From Pseudoduganella sp. (lineage in GTDB: Bacteria > Pseudomonadota > Gammaproteobacteria > Burkholderiales > Burkholderiaceae_D): a DNA stretch of 64,000 nucleotides. The stretch lies in assembly GCA_021323265.1 (NCBI GenBank), contig JAJTCO010000038.1, positions 1 to 64,000 of the forward strand, read 5' to 3'. The notes beneath the pieces were generated by a model. It did not search any database. It saw nothing but the letters and a program-made list of their open reading frames with translations, and was not told the origin of the DNA. Of the stretch, positions 51,021-63,833 are shown in pieces. Each line of letters opens with the position of its first letter. Position 1 is the stretch's first letter. The translations under genes and the position numbers were made by a program.

Positions 51021-53036
51021 ATGGCCGGCGATCCCTACCGCTACTTCCGCATCGAGGCGCGCGAGCTGCTCGAGCAGCTCAGCGCCGGGGTACTGGCGCT
51101 GGAAGGCGCGCAGGACGGCGCCGCGCCTGCCGATGCGGCCGGCGTGGCGCGCCTGCTGCGCCTGGCCCACACGCTGAAAGGCGCGGCGCGCGTGGTGCGG
51201 CAGGCGGAAATCGCCGACCTGACGCATGGCGTGGAGGACTTGCTGGCGCCCTTGCGCGAAGGCGGCGCGGCGCTGGCGCGCGGCGCCGCCGACCAGCTGC
51301 TGGCCGCGCTCGACCGCATCGGCGCCCTGCTCGAGCGGCTGCCGCGCCCGGACGCGGCGCCCGCGCCCGGCGCCGCCGCAGCAGCGCCGGCCGTCCCCGA
51401 CACCCTGCCGCAGGCGCCGCCGCGCCTGGCGCGCGCCGACCTGGTGGAAGTCGACGCCCTGCTCGAAGGGCTGGGCGAGATCGGCGGCGAGCTGGAAGGC
51501 ATGCGCCGCCTGGCCGGCCAGCTCGACGCGGCCACGCGCAGTACGGCGTCGCTGGCGCCCGGCCTGGCGCGCCAGCGGCTGGCGCAGATGGAACGCGCGC
51601 TGGCCGATGGCATCGAACGCATCGACCGCGAGCTGCGCCAGGCGCGCGACGCGGCCGAGCGCCTGCGCCTGGTGCCCGCCGCCAGCATGTGCGGCGTGCT
51701 CGAGCGCGCGGCACGCGACGCCGCCCAGGGCCTGGGCAAGCAGGTCGCCTTCGAGGCGGCGGCCGGCAGCCTGCGCCTGGAGGGCGACGTGCTGGAACTG
51801 GTGCTGGGCAGCCTGGTGCAGCTGGTGCGCAACGCCGTGGCGCACGGCATTGAAACGCCGGCCGAACGGCGCGCCGCCGGCAAGCAGCCGGCCGGGCGCA
51901 TCGCCTTTGCCGCCGGACGGCGCGGCACGCGCGCCTGGTTCCGCTGCAGCGACGACGGGCGCGGGGTCGACCTGGCCGCGGTGCGGGCGGCGCTGGCGCG
52001 GCGCGGCGCGCCGGCGGGCGAACTGGACGGACTGGACGCGGGCCAGCTGCTGGCGCGCCTGTTCGAGGGCGGCATCAGCACGCGCGGCGCGGTCTCGGAA
52101 CTGGCCGGGCGCGGCGTAGGACTGGACGTGGTGCGCGATGCCATGGCGCGCCTGGGCGGCACGGTGCATGCCAGCAGCGGCGCCGGCGGCACGATGGTCG
52201 AGCTGCAGGTGCCCATGTCGCTGGCGGCGCTCGACGTGCTGATGGTGGAGGCCGAGGGGCGCCTGCTGGCCCTGCCCCTCGACGCCGTGCGCGGCACGGT
52301 GCGCGTGGCGCAGGACCAGGTGCTGGCCGCTGCCGACGGCGCGGCCATCGAGTACGGCGGCCAGGTGCTGGCCTTCCGCCCGCTGGAACTGGGCCTGGGC
52401 ACGGCGCGCGCCGGCCACGGCCGGCGCGCCATGAGCGCCGTCGCCCTGGCCCCGGCCCAGGGCGCGGCCAGCGCGGTCGGCGTGACGCGCCTGGCCGGGG
52501 TGGAAAGCGTGGTGTTGCAGCCGCCGCCGCCGCTGGCGGCAGCCGAGGCCAGCGTGCTGGGCCTGTACCTGGACGACGCGGGCGACCCCGGCATCGTGCT
52601 CGACCCGGAACACCTGGCGCCGGCCCTGGCGGCGCGCGCCAACGCCGGCGCGGGCGCGGGGGCACCGGCCAAGCCGATCCTGGTGGTGGACGATTCGCTC
52701 ACCACGCGCATGCTCGAGTGCTCGATCCTGGAGGCGGCCGGCTACAGCGTGGCCATGGCCGCCAGCGCCGAGGAGGGCCTGGCCATGGCGCTGCAGCGCG
52801 ACTTCGGCCTGGTGCTGGTGGACGTGGAAATGCCCGGCATGGACGGCTTCACCTTCATCGAAAAGGCGAGCGCCGACCCGGCGCTGCGCCACCTGCCCTG
52901 CATCCTCGTCACCTCGCGCGACAGCCCGCAGGACCGCGCGCGCGCCGTGCAGGCCGGCGCGCGCGGCCATATCGTCAAGGGCGAATTCGACCAGGCGCAA
53001 TTCCTGCGCCAGGTCGGGGAACTGGTGCAGCCATGA
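51021..53036 (+). CDS. CheA-type hybrid kinase with C-terminal receiver
   Basis: A 671-residue kinase. An Hpt domain has H50 (LLRLAHTLKGAARV). A region 130-220 (dimerisation) leads to the ATPase (QLVRNAVAHGIETPAERRAAGK, DDGRGVDLAAVRAALARRG, GRGVGLDVVRDAM), then a CheW-like domain (420-520) and a receiver (551-671, LVVDDS, DVEMPGMDG with its acceptor near 600). The P2 domain of classical CheA is missing. This CheA-REC layout is WspE-like. No stand-alone CheY of the motor type is adjacent. Confidence 0.93.
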   Translation: MAGDPYRYFRIEARELLEQLSAGVLALEGAQDGAAPADAAGVARLLRLAHTLKGAARVVRQAEIADLTHGVEDLLAPLREGGAALARGAADQLLAALDRIGALLERLPRPDAAPAPGAAAAAPAVPDTLPQAPPRLARADLVEVDALLEGLGEIGGELEGMRRLAGQLDAATRSTASLAPGLARQRLAQMERALADGIERIDRELRQARDAAERLRLVPAASMCGVLERAARDAAQGLGKQVAFEAAAGSLRLEGDVLELVLGSLVQLVRNAVAHGIETPAERRAAGKQPAGRIAFAAGRRGTRAWFRCSDDGRGVDLAAVRAALARRGAPAGELDGLDAGQLLARLFEGGISTRGAVSELAGRGVGLDVVRDAMARLGGTVHASSGAGGTMVELQVPMSLAALDVLMVEAEGRLLALPLDAVRGTVRVAQDQVLAAADGAAIEYGGQVLAFRPLELGLGTARAGHGRRAMSAVALAPAQGAASAVGVTRLAGVESVVLQPPPPLAAAEASVLGLYLDDAGDPGIVLDPEHLAPALAARANAGAGAGAPAKPILVVDDSLTTRMLECSILEAAGYSVAMAASAEEGLAMALQRDFGLVLVDVEMPGMDGFTFIEKASADPALRHLPCILVTSRDSPQDRARAVQAGARGHIVKGEFDQAQFLRQVGELVQP

Positions 53037-54087
53037 GCCGCCTGCGCGTACTGGTGGTGGACGATTCGCTGACCATGCGCCGCTTCCTGTGCGAGGCGGT
53101 GGCGGCCGATCCCGGCTGCGAACTGGTGGGCGAGGCGGCCGACGGCAAGCAGGCCATCGAGCTGTGCCAGCAGCTGCGGCCCGACGTCATTTCGCTCGAC
53201 ATGATGCTGCCCGTGATGAGCGGCATGGCGGCCACGGAGTTCATCATGGCCTACGTGCCCACGCCGATCCTGGTGGTGTCGGCCTCCACCAACCGCGGGG
53301 AGCTGTTCAAGACCTACGAGGCGCTGGCGGCCGGCGCCGTCGACGCCTTCGAGAAGCCGCGCGCCGAGGAGGACAGCGCGGCCTGGTGCGCCCGCTATAC
53401 CGCGCAGCTGCGCCTGGTGGCGCGCGTGCGCGTGCTGACCCACGTGCGCGGGCGCCTGCGCAGCGCCGATGCCGCCGCCATTCCCGCAGCGCAGAGCGTG
53501 CCGACCACGCGCGGCGCGGCGCGGCCGCTGGTGACGGCCATCGGCGCCTCCACCGGCGGCCCGCGCGCCGTGGTGCAGGTGCTGCACGCCATCCCGCCCA
53601 ACCTGCCCATGCCGCTGCTGATGGTGGTGCACATCGGCGAGCCGTTCGGCAGCGCCTTTGCCGACTGGCTCGACGGCCAGACCGCGCATCGCGTGCGCAT
53701 GGCGCGCGACGGCGAGTTGCTGGACGCGTCGGCCGTGCGCCTGGCGCCGCCGGGCCGCCACCTGCGCCTGCGCGGACGGCGCCTGTACCACGATGACGGG
53801 CCCGAACGCCATTCCTGCAAGCCCTCGGTGGACGTGCTGTTCGAATCATTGGCGCAGGAATGCGGCGCCGCCTGCGCCGCCGCCCTGCTGACCGGCATGG
53901 GCGCCGACGGGGCGCGCGGCCTGGCCGCCATCCGCGCCGCCGGCGGCGTCACCATCGCCCAGGACGAAGCCACCAGCGTGGTATACGGCATGCCGCGCGA
54001 AGCGGCGCGCCTGAATGCGGCGCAGCGCATCCTGCCGCTCGAGGCCATCGGGCCGGCGCTGGCAGCGCTGGCGGCAGCGGAGGCCAC

Positions 54088-54091
<4 letters not shown>
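53033..54091 (+). CDS. CheB-type methylesterase
   Basis: A 352-residue response regulator. The receiver has acceptor D56 (VISLDMMLP). The C-terminal esterase has the catalytic triad S173 (GASTGG), H200 (VVHIGEPFG) and D292 (GMGADGARG). It demethylates and deamidates the operon's receptor. It overlaps the CheA stop by four bases. Confidence 0.93.
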
Positions 54092-56975
<2,884 letters not shown>

Positions 56976-56991
<16 letters not shown>

Positions 56992-57338
56992 TCATCGAAG
57001 ACTCGCCGGCCAACATGGACCTGGCGACGGTGCTGCTCTCGAGCGCCGGACACGAACTGTTCCACGCCGAGCGCGCCCTGCCCGGCATCGAGATCGCGCG
57101 CACGCAAGCGCTGGACCTGATCCTGATGGACATTCACATGCCCGAGATGGACGGCATCAAGGCTGCCGGCATCCTGCGCGCCGACCCGCGCACGCAGGCC
57201 ATCCCCCTGGTGGCGCTGACGGCGCTGGCCATGAAGGGCGACCGCGAACGCCTGATCGGCGCCGGCTTCGACGACTACATCGAAAAGCCGATCGACTACC
57301 GCAAATTCCTGCTGCAGGTGGCGCAGCTGACCAGCTGA
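56976..57338 (+). CDS. Single-domain response regulator (DivK/CheY-like)
   Basis: A 120-residue receiver only: acidic D8-D9-type pocket (IIEDSPANMD), acceptor D52 (LILMDIHMPEMDG), conserved T/A and K (FDDYIEKPID). No output domain, so it should act by binding a partner. It overlaps the hybrid kinase by 16 bases and is the last gene of the operon; it is the natural phosphoryl sink of the system. Confidence 0.92.
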
Positions 57339-57364
57339 TACGCCGTGCATGGCGCCCAATGCGG

Positions 57365-57373
57365 TGCTATACT
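57365..57373 (+). promoter_or_regulatory. Extended -10 promoter just before the transport cassette
   Basis: TG-C-TATACT is an extended -10 element whose expected start site (about 57380) is two bases before the ATG at 57382, predicting a leaderless or nearly leaderless transcript. No -35 is obvious. Confidence 0.5.
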
Positions 57374-57381
57374 CGCTGCCC

Positions 57382-57714
57382 ATGCACACCCATCCCGCAC
57401 AGCAGCGCAACCAGCATCGCCACGGCAAGCGCCTGTGGCATTGGCTGCTGGCGCTGTGCGCGATCGTGTTTGCCCTGCAGCTGCTGGCCGCGTCCTCGCA
57501 CAGCCACGGCGTGGCCGACCAGCTCGACGGCTGCGTGGCGTGCCAGGTGACGAACCACCTGCCGGCCGACGTGCCTGGCACGCCGCCCACCCTGCTGGCC
57601 GTCTTCCTTGCCGTCGCCTACGTGCTGGCGCGCCTGCCGGCCGCGCAGGCGCACATTGCACCGCCGAGCTACCTGATCCCTCCGCGGCAAGCGCCGCCCG
57701 CCATCGCTTCGTGA
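57382..57714 (+). CDS. Small membrane protein, His-rich N-terminus, 110 aa
   Basis: From the ATG at 57382 the protein starts with MHTHPAQQRNQHRHGKRLWHW, six histidines in the first 20 residues, then a helix (LLALCAIVFALQLLAA), a CVAC pair, and a second helix (PPTLLAVFLAVAYVLARL). An in-frame ATG at 57349 lies upstream of the likely promoter. His and Cys pairs suggest metal binding; I cannot name the family. First gene before the TonB receptor. Confidence 0.65.
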   Translation: MHTHPAQQRNQHRHGKRLWHWLLALCAIVFALQLLAASSHSHGVADQLDGCVACQVTNHLPADVPGTPPTLLAVFLAVAYVLARLPAAQAHIAPPSYLIPPRQAPPAIAS

Positions 57715-57779
57715 CCTGAACGCCCCTGCCTGCGCGCAGGGTTCCCAGCCACGCCCGCGGCCCGCCGCCGCTATCGACG

Positions 57780-58130
57780 ATGCACAAGACCCGAGGCACC
57801 CGCGTGCCGTCGCGGCCACTTGCCCACGCCGCCCTGATCGCCCTGCTGGCGACGGCGCTGCTGCTGGCAATGGCCGCCGGCCTGCGCCACCGCATTACCC
57901 ACGCCTGGCCCGCCACGGCGGATGCCGCCGCGCCCGATCCGGCGCCGGCGCACTCCTGCCTGGCGTATGACGCCGCCACGCTGGCCGAGCCCTTGCCGGC
58001 CGCCCTCCGCGCGCCGCCGCGCCCTGCGGCGCAGGCCCGCGCATGCGCCTGCCCGGCGCCCCTGTCGCGCGCCCTGAGCGCCCCGGCGCACTGCCGGGCG
58101 CGCGGGCCGCCCGCCGCCGCCTTGCCCTGA
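57780..58130 (+). CDS. Small membrane-anchored protein, 116 aa
   Basis: A hydrophobic helix (LIALLATALLLAMAAGL) is followed by a Pro/Ala-rich region with several cysteines (HSCLAYDAATLAEP, RACACPAP). I recognise no family. Placement between the His-rich protein and the TonB receptor, all in one direction, suggests one cassette; the gap to the receptor is 60 bases. Confidence 0.55.
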   Translation: MHKTRGTRVPSRPLAHAALIALLATALLLAMAAGLRHRITHAWPATADAAAPDPAPAHSCLAYDAATLAEPLPAALRAPPRPAAQARACACPAPLSRALSAPAHCRARGPPAAALP

Positions 58131-58190
58131 CCAAGCCACGGCGCCGCCTTTCGCGGCGGCGCATTGATCAAGCAAGACGAGACTGAAAAT

Positions 58191-60299
58191 ATGACCAAGA
58201 ACTACCGCCTGCGCGCCATTCCGGCCGCGCTGGCCCTGCTCGCCCTGGCGGCGCAGGCCGAACCGCTGGAAACCGTGGAAGTCGTGGGCCGCCGCGACTC
58301 CGGCAGCTACCTCGCCGACGACGCGCAAGGCAGCAAGAACACCCTGCCGCTGCGCGAGCTGCCGCAAGCGGTGCGCATCATGCCGCGCCAGGTGCTGGAC
58401 GACCTGGGCGCACTGCGCATCGACGACGCCCTCGATTACGCCGGCGGCGTATCGCGCCAGAACAGCTTTGGCGGCCTGTGGGACAACATCGCCATCCGCG
58501 GCCTGGCGGGCGACCCGAACAACGGCATGGCCCTGCTGCTGAACGGCTTCGCCGCCAACCGCGGCGGCATCAACGCGCCGCGCGACACGGCGGCCGTGGA
58601 GCGCATCGAGTTCCTGAAAGGCCCGGTGGCGGCGCTGTACGGCGCCAGCGAACCGGGCGGCACGCTCAACATCGTCAGCAAGCGGCCCCTGTGGCGCCCG
58701 GCCTACGCGCTGGACGCGGTGCTGGGCAGTTTCGGCCTGCGCCGCGCGGCGCTGGACGCCACCGCGCCGCTGGGCGACGCCCTGGCCTGGCGCCTGAACG
58801 CCGTCAGCGAGAAGCGCGACAGCTTCCGCGACCACGTGCAGTCGCGCCGCACCTTGCTGGCGCCCGCGCTCAGCATCAAGGCCGCCCCCGGCACGCGCAT
58901 CGAGTACCGCGGCGAACTGCTGCGCCACAGCGGCACGCTGGACCGCGGCATCGCCGCCATCGACGGCGTGCTGGGCGCCGTGCCGCGCGAGCGCTTCCTG
59001 GGCGAACCGGGCGACGGCGACATCCGCATCTTCAACAGTACGCAGCAGCTGATGCTCGAGCATGCCCTGTCCGACATCTGGCAGCTGCGCGCCGGCCTGC
59101 TGTGGAAGCGCGCCCTGCTCGACGGCTACGCCACCGAACCATCGGCCGCGCTCAACGCCGACCAGCGCACGCTGCGCCGCCAGCGCCGCCTGCGCGACTA
59201 CGGTTCCGACGACCTGGGCCTGCACGCCGAAGTGGCGGGCCGCATCGCACCGGGCCACGAGCTGCTGGCCGGCATCGAAACCTACCGCTTCGATTACGAC
59301 CTGCGCATGCTGCGCGCCAGCCCGAGCGCCACGGCGCCCTACGCCATCGACGTGCTGGCCCCGGTCTACGGCCAGCCGCTGCCCGTGCCGGCGCTGTTTA
59401 CCGACACGCTGGAAAAGCAGCGCAACGTCGCGCTCTACGCGCAGGACACGGTGCACCTGGGCCGCCAATGGCGCGTGGTGGGCGGCGTGCGTTTCGACCG
59501 CCACGAGCAGACGCTGGCCAACCGCCGCACCGCCAGCGTCGCCAAGCAGACGCCGCACGCCACTTCGCCGCGCATCGGCGCCAGCTACCTGGCCACGCCC
59601 GAGTGGACGCTGTTTGCCAACTGGGGCAGCTCGTTCCGCCCCAACACCGGCAGCGACGCCCTTGGCGCCGCCTTCGACCCCGAACGCGGCAGGGCCGCCG
59701 AGACAGGCCTGAAATGGGAACAGGCCGGCGGCCGCCTGGGCGCGACGCTGGCCCTGTTCGACATCCGCAAGCGCAACGCCCTCACCACCGACCCGCTGCA
59801 GCCGGCGTACTCGGTGGCGGCAGGGGAAGTGCGCAGCCGCGGCCTCGACTTCGACCTGGCCGGCCAGCTTGGCCGCAGCTGGCGCGCCAACGCCAGCGTG
59901 TCGCTGGTCGACGCCGAAGTCCTGCGCGACAACATGCTCGAACGCGGCGGCCGCCTGCTCAACGTGCCGCGCGCGAACGGCAGCCTGATGCTGGTGTACG
60001 AAGGACGCCTGGCCGGCGGCCAGCGCTTCTCGGCCGGCGGCGGCGTCACCCACACCGGGCGCAGGCTCGGCGAAGCGCGCACCCAGGTTCAGGCCAATGC
60101 CGGCGCGCCCGCCTTCGAGCTGCCCGCCTACACCCTGGCGCGCCTGGTCGCGCACTGGCATATCGCGCCGCGCCTGCGCCTTTCGCTCGACATCGACAAC
60201 CTGTTCGACAAGACCTACTACACCAGTTCCTACCAGCGCACCTGGGTCGCGCCGGGATCGCCGCGCGCGGTGTCAATCGGCCTGCAGGCCACCTACTGA
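58191..60299 (+). CDS. TonB-dependent (siderophore-type) receptor
   Basis: A 702-residue outer-membrane receptor. The ATG at 58191 gives the signal peptide MTKNYRLRAIPAALALLALAAQA; ETVEVVG near the mature N-terminus is a TonB box. The plug domain contains LPLRELPQAVRIMPRQVLDDL and SRQNSFGGLWDNIAIRGL and VERIEFLKGPVAALYGASEPGGTLNIVSKRP, diagnostic for FhuA-like siderophore receptors. The C-terminus SIGLQATY ends in an aromatic residue. The substrate is unknown. It precedes an ABC transporter, with a 16-base gap to its ATPase gene. Confidence 0.93.
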   Translation: MTKNYRLRAIPAALALLALAAQAEPLETVEVVGRRDSGSYLADDAQGSKNTLPLRELPQAVRIMPRQVLDDLGALRIDDALDYAGGVSRQNSFGGLWDNIAIRGLAGDPNNGMALLLNGFAANRGGINAPRDTAAVERIEFLKGPVAALYGASEPGGTLNIVSKRPLWRPAYALDAVLGSFGLRRAALDATAPLGDALAWRLNAVSEKRDSFRDHVQSRRTLLAPALSIKAAPGTRIEYRGELLRHSGTLDRGIAAIDGVLGAVPRERFLGEPGDGDIRIFNSTQQLMLEHALSDIWQLRAGLLWKRALLDGYATEPSAALNADQRTLRRQRRLRDYGSDDLGLHAEVAGRIAPGHELLAGIETYRFDYDLRMLRASPSATAPYAIDVLAPVYGQPLPVPALFTDTLEKQRNVALYAQDTVHLGRQWRVVGGVRFDRHEQTLANRRTASVAKQTPHATSPRIGASYLATPEWTLFANWGSSFRPNTGSDALGAAFDPERGRAAETGLKWEQAGGRLGATLALFDIRKRNALTTDPLQPAYSVAAGEVRSRGLDFDLAGQLGRSWRANASVSLVDAEVLRDNMLERGGRLLNVPRANGSLMLVYEGRLAGGQRFSAGGGVTHTGRRLGEARTQVQANAGAPAFELPAYTLARLVAHWHIAPRLRLSLDIDNLFDKTYYTSSYQRTWVAPGSPRAVSIGLQATY

Positions 60300-60315
60300 A
60301 CCAAAGGAGAACACA

Positions 60316-61041
60316 ATGCAACGCATCGCACTCGAAGCGGACGGCCTGACCGTCCGCTACGGCACGGCCACCGTGCTTGACGCCCTGGACCTGCGCGTGA
60401 CGCAGGGTGAAATCTACGCCCTCCTGGGCGGCAACGGCGCCGGCAAATCCACCACCCTGAACGCCTTCCTCGGCTTTGCGCGCCCGGCCGCCGGCGCGGC
60501 GCGGGTGTGCGGCATCGACGCCGCGGCCGACCCGCTGGGCGCGCGCGCCAGCCTGGCCTACGTGCCGGAAAACGTCGCACTGTACGAGCACCTCAGCGCG
60601 CGCGAGAACCTGGACTACCTGCTGCGCATGGGTGGCGCCGGCGCGGCTCCCGCCGCCATCGAATCGGCGCTGGCAGACGTCGGGCTGGCGCAAGCCGCCT
60701 GGGACCGGCGCCTGGCCGGCTACTCCAAGGGCATGCGCCAGAAGGTGGCCATCGCCCTGGCGCTGGCGCGCGCCGTGCCGGTGCTGCTGCTGGACGAACC
60801 GACCACTGGCCTGGACCCGCACGCCACCAGCGAGTTCAACGCCCTGCTGCTCAAGCTGCGCGGCCAGGGCGTGACCATCTTCATGGTCACGCACGACCTG
60901 CTGGGCGCGGCCGAAGTGGCCGACCGCATCGGCTTCCTCGACCACGGCCGCATCGCGCACGAACTGGCCGCGCACGGGCCGCAACGTTTTGACGTGCAGC
61001 AGCTGTTCCAGCGCTACGCCGACGCGCGGAGGGCGGCATGA
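60316..61041 (+). CDS. ABC transporter ATPase
   Basis: A 241-residue ATPase with Walker A GGNGAGKST, the CcmA/ABC-2 type signature YSKGMRQK, Walker B VLLLDEP and the TGLDPHAT D-loop. AAAGGAGA precedes the ATG. It pairs with the two membrane genes that follow and overlaps the first of them by four bases. Confidence 0.93.
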   Translation: MQRIALEADGLTVRYGTATVLDALDLRVTQGEIYALLGGNGAGKSTTLNAFLGFARPAAGAARVCGIDAAADPLGARASLAYVPENVALYEHLSARENLDYLLRMGGAGAAPAAIESALADVGLAQAAWDRRLAGYSKGMRQKVAIALALARAVPVLLLDEPTTGLDPHATSEFNALLLKLRGQGVTIFMVTHDLLGAAEVADRIGFLDHGRIAHELAAHGPQRFDVQQLFQRYADARRAA

Positions 61042-62471
61042 AGCCCGGCTTCGCCCGCACCGCCTGGCGCGTCGCGCGGGAGGAATGGCGCGCGCTGCGG
61101 CGCAGCCAGGCCGCCGTGGCCGCGGCGCTCCTGCTGCTGGTGCTGACGCTGGCCGCCATCTTCGTCAGCCTGGAACGCGCGCACGCGGTCCAGGCCGAGC
61201 GCACCCGCTTCCAGCACAGCGCCGACGAACAATGGAACAGCCAGCCGGACCGCCACCCGCACCGCGTGGTGCACTATGGCCACTACGTGTTCCGCCCGCT
61301 GACCGCGCTCGCCTTCTTCGACTTCGGCGTGGCGCCCTTCACCGGCAGCACGCTGTACCTGGAAGGCCACCGCCAGAACAGCGCCAACTTCAGCGACGCC
61401 GGCCAGTCCTCCCTGCTGCTGCGCTTCGGCCAGCTGACGCCCGCCTTCGTGCTGCAGGTGCTGGCCCCGCTGCTGCTGGTGTTCCTCGCCTTCGGCGCCC
61501 TGGCGCGCGAACGCGAACGGGGCCAGTTGCGGCTGATGCTGGCGCATGGCGTCAGCGGCGGCGCCCTGGTGGCCGGCAAGCTGGCCGCGCACGGCGTGCT
61601 GGCCATAGCGCTGGCCGCTCCCGCCCTGCTGGCACTGGCCGCCATCGGCGCCGCCGAACCGGAACTGGGCGCCAGCGCCGCCTGGCTCGCCGCCGGCTAC
61701 GCCGCCTACCTGCTGCTCTGGTCCTTCGCCGCCGTACTGCTCTCGGCCCTGGTGCGCAAGGCGCGCGACGCCCTGCTCCTGCTGGTGGCCGCGTGGGCGC
61801 TGGCCGCAGTGCTGCTGCCGCGCATGCTGCCCGACCTGGCGGCCGGCATGGTGCCGCGTCCCACGCGCATCGAAATGGAAGCGGCCATCCACGCCGAACT
61901 GGCGCGTATCGGCGATAGCCACAATCCCGACGATCCCTACTTCAAGAGCTTCCGCGAAAGCGTGTTGCAGCGCTACGGCGTCAACCGGATCGAGGACCTG
62001 CCCGTCAACTACAAGGGCCTGGTGATCGAGGAAGGCGAACGCCTGACCAGCGAACTGTTCCTGGCCAGCATGCAGCGCGACTTCGCGCTGCAATCGGCAC
62101 AGGCGCGCGTGCTGGACGGCGCAGCGCTGGCGGTTCCCCTGCTCGCCTTGCGCAGCATGTCCGCCGCCCTGGCGGACACCGACCGGAGCGCGCATGAACG
62201 CTTCCTGCTGGCCGGCGAAGACTACCGCTACCGCCTGATCCAGGCCCTGAACCGCCTGCACGCCGAAAAGGTGAAGTACCACGACGACCGCGCCCAGCGC
62301 CTCTCCGCCGACTACTGGCGCGGCCTGCCGCGCTACCGGCATCCGCCGGCCGCCTTGGAACGCACCGTGACCCAGCGCGTCCTGCCCGCGCTGGCCATCC
62401 TCGCCGCCTGGCTTGCCGCCGCGCTGCTGGCCGCGGCATGGGCCGCACGCCGCCTCGAAAGGAATACCTGA
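61038..62471 (+). CDS. ABC transporter permease, DUF3526 type (first)
   Basis: A 477-residue membrane protein with six or so hydrophobic segments, beginning with a cytoplasmic arm and TM1 (AAVAAALLLLVLTLAAIFVSL). A large loop between TM1 and TM2 contains HRVVHYGHYVFRPLTAL, with several histidines, and another follows TM5. This fits the DUF3526/ABC-2-like permeases found next to TonB receptors. Its stop overlaps the second permease by one base. Confidence 0.85.
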   Translation: MKPGFARTAWRVAREEWRALRRSQAAVAAALLLLVLTLAAIFVSLERAHAVQAERTRFQHSADEQWNSQPDRHPHRVVHYGHYVFRPLTALAFFDFGVAPFTGSTLYLEGHRQNSANFSDAGQSSLLLRFGQLTPAFVLQVLAPLLLVFLAFGALARERERGQLRLMLAHGVSGGALVAGKLAAHGVLAIALAAPALLALAAIGAAEPELGASAAWLAAGYAAYLLLWSFAAVLLSALVRKARDALLLLVAAWALAAVLLPRMLPDLAAGMVPRPTRIEMEAAIHAELARIGDSHNPDDPYFKSFRESVLQRYGVNRIEDLPVNYKGLVIEEGERLTSELFLASMQRDFALQSAQARVLDGAALAVPLLALRSMSAALADTDRSAHERFLLAGEDYRYRLIQALNRLHAEKVKYHDDRAQRLSADYWRGLPRYRHPPAALERTVTQRVLPALAILAAWLAAALLAAAWAARRLERNT

Positions 62472-63826
62472 TGAAGAACTGGAAATTCGAACTGCTCCTG
62501 CTGCTGCGCGCGCGCCCGGCCATCGCAGCGCTGGCCCTGCTCGCCCTCCTGTCCACGCTCGCTGTCTGGAGCGGCATGCGCACCGTCGCCGGACAACAGG
62601 CCGCGCTGCAGCGCATCGCCAAGGTGCACGCCGACGACATCGCCCAGCGTGCGGCGCGCCAGGCAGCCGACGGCGAAGCCGGCCTGACCGCCTACTACAC
62701 GCCCCACCTCACCATCGATCCGCCCGCCGCGCTAGCCTTCGCCGCCGTCGGCCAGCGCGACGTGCAACCGTTCGCCCTGCAGGTGCGCGCCCTCGGCCTG
62801 CAGGCGCAGCTCTACGAATCGGAAGCCTACAACCCCGAGCTGGCCGCCCCCGGACGCTACGATTTCGCCTTCGTGCTGGTCTACCTCGCGCCCCTGTTCA
62901 TCATCGCCCTGATGCACGACCTGGTCAGCGGCGAACGTGAAGCTGGACGCCTGCGCCTGCTCTCCTCCCTGCCCGGCAAACCCGGCGCGCTGTGGCAACG
63001 CCGGGTACTGCTGCGCCTTGCGCTGGTGGCCGCCGCCCTGCTGCTGCCGCTGCTGGCCGGTGCCGTCCTCTCCGGCGCCGGCGCCGGCGAAACCGCCCTG
63101 CTGGCAGGCGCCACCCTGCTCTACCTCGCTTTCTGGTGCGGCCTGGCCGCCTGGGGCGCCGCCATCGCCCGCAACGCCGCCGCCGGCGCCGCCATGCTGC
63201 TGGCCGCCTTCGTGCTCATTGCCCTGGTGCTGCCGACCGGCGTCAACGCCATGCTGGAACGCGCCGTCCCCGTAGCGCAAGGCTCCGAGCTCGCCCTGGC
63301 GCAGCGCCAGGCCGTGCATACCGCCTGGGATACGCCGAAAGAAGTGACGATGGAACGCTTCTTCCGCACGCACCCCGAATGGCGCGACACGCCCCCGCTG
63401 CCGGAAGGCTTCCACTGGAAATGGTATTACGCCATGCACCAGGCAGGCGACGACGCGGTTGCCGCCCAGGCCCGCGCCTACCGCAGCGCCCTGCGCGCCC
63501 GTGAAGAATGGACGCGCAACGCAGGCCTGCTGCTGGCCGGGGTGAACGTCCAGGCCATGCTGCACCGCCTGGCCGGCACCGACCTCGAAGCGCGCCTGGC
63601 CTACCTGGAACGGGTCAGCGCCTTCCACGCCGACGTGCGGCGCCACTTCTACCCCTACGTCTTCAACGAGCGCCCCTTCGGCCCGGCCGACTACGCCAAA
63701 CTCCCGTCGTACAGCCCCGCCAGCGCCACCGGCCTGCCGCCCTGGCCGCTCGGCGCCGCCCTGGCGCTGCTGGCCGGCGCCGCGCTGCTGCTCGGCCTGC
63801 GCCGCAGCGCCCGCGTCACGCACTAG
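62471..63826 (+). CDS. ABC transporter permease, DUF3526 type (second)
   Basis: A 451-residue membrane protein with the same topology as the first: TM1 (AIAALALLALLSTLAVWSGM), a periplasmic loop with AYYTPHLTIDPPAALAF, then a cluster of helices and a second soluble stretch. Shared architecture and overlap indicate a heterodimeric transporter. Function is inferred from the receptor gene alongside. Confidence 0.85.
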   Translation: MKNWKFELLLLLRARPAIAALALLALLSTLAVWSGMRTVAGQQAALQRIAKVHADDIAQRAARQAADGEAGLTAYYTPHLTIDPPAALAFAAVGQRDVQPFALQVRALGLQAQLYESEAYNPELAAPGRYDFAFVLVYLAPLFIIALMHDLVSGEREAGRLRLLSSLPGKPGALWQRRVLLRLALVAAALLLPLLAGAVLSGAGAGETALLAGATLLYLAFWCGLAAWGAAIARNAAAGAAMLLAAFVLIALVLPTGVNAMLERAVPVAQGSELALAQRQAVHTAWDTPKEVTMERFFRTHPEWRDTPPLPEGFHWKWYYAMHQAGDDAVAAQARAYRSALRAREEWTRNAGLLLAGVNVQAMLHRLAGTDLEARLAYLERVSAFHADVRRHFYPYVFNERPFGPADYAKLPSYSPASATGLPPWPLGAALALLAGAALLLGLRRSARVTH

Positions 63827-63833
63827 CGCCAAG

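Noticed and set aside
58141..58162. GC-rich hairpin just before the TonB receptor as a cobalamin riboswitch
   Set aside because: The hairpin GCGCCGCC/GGCGGCGC is present but no B12-box or other conserved riboswitch element accompanies it, and the leader is too short.
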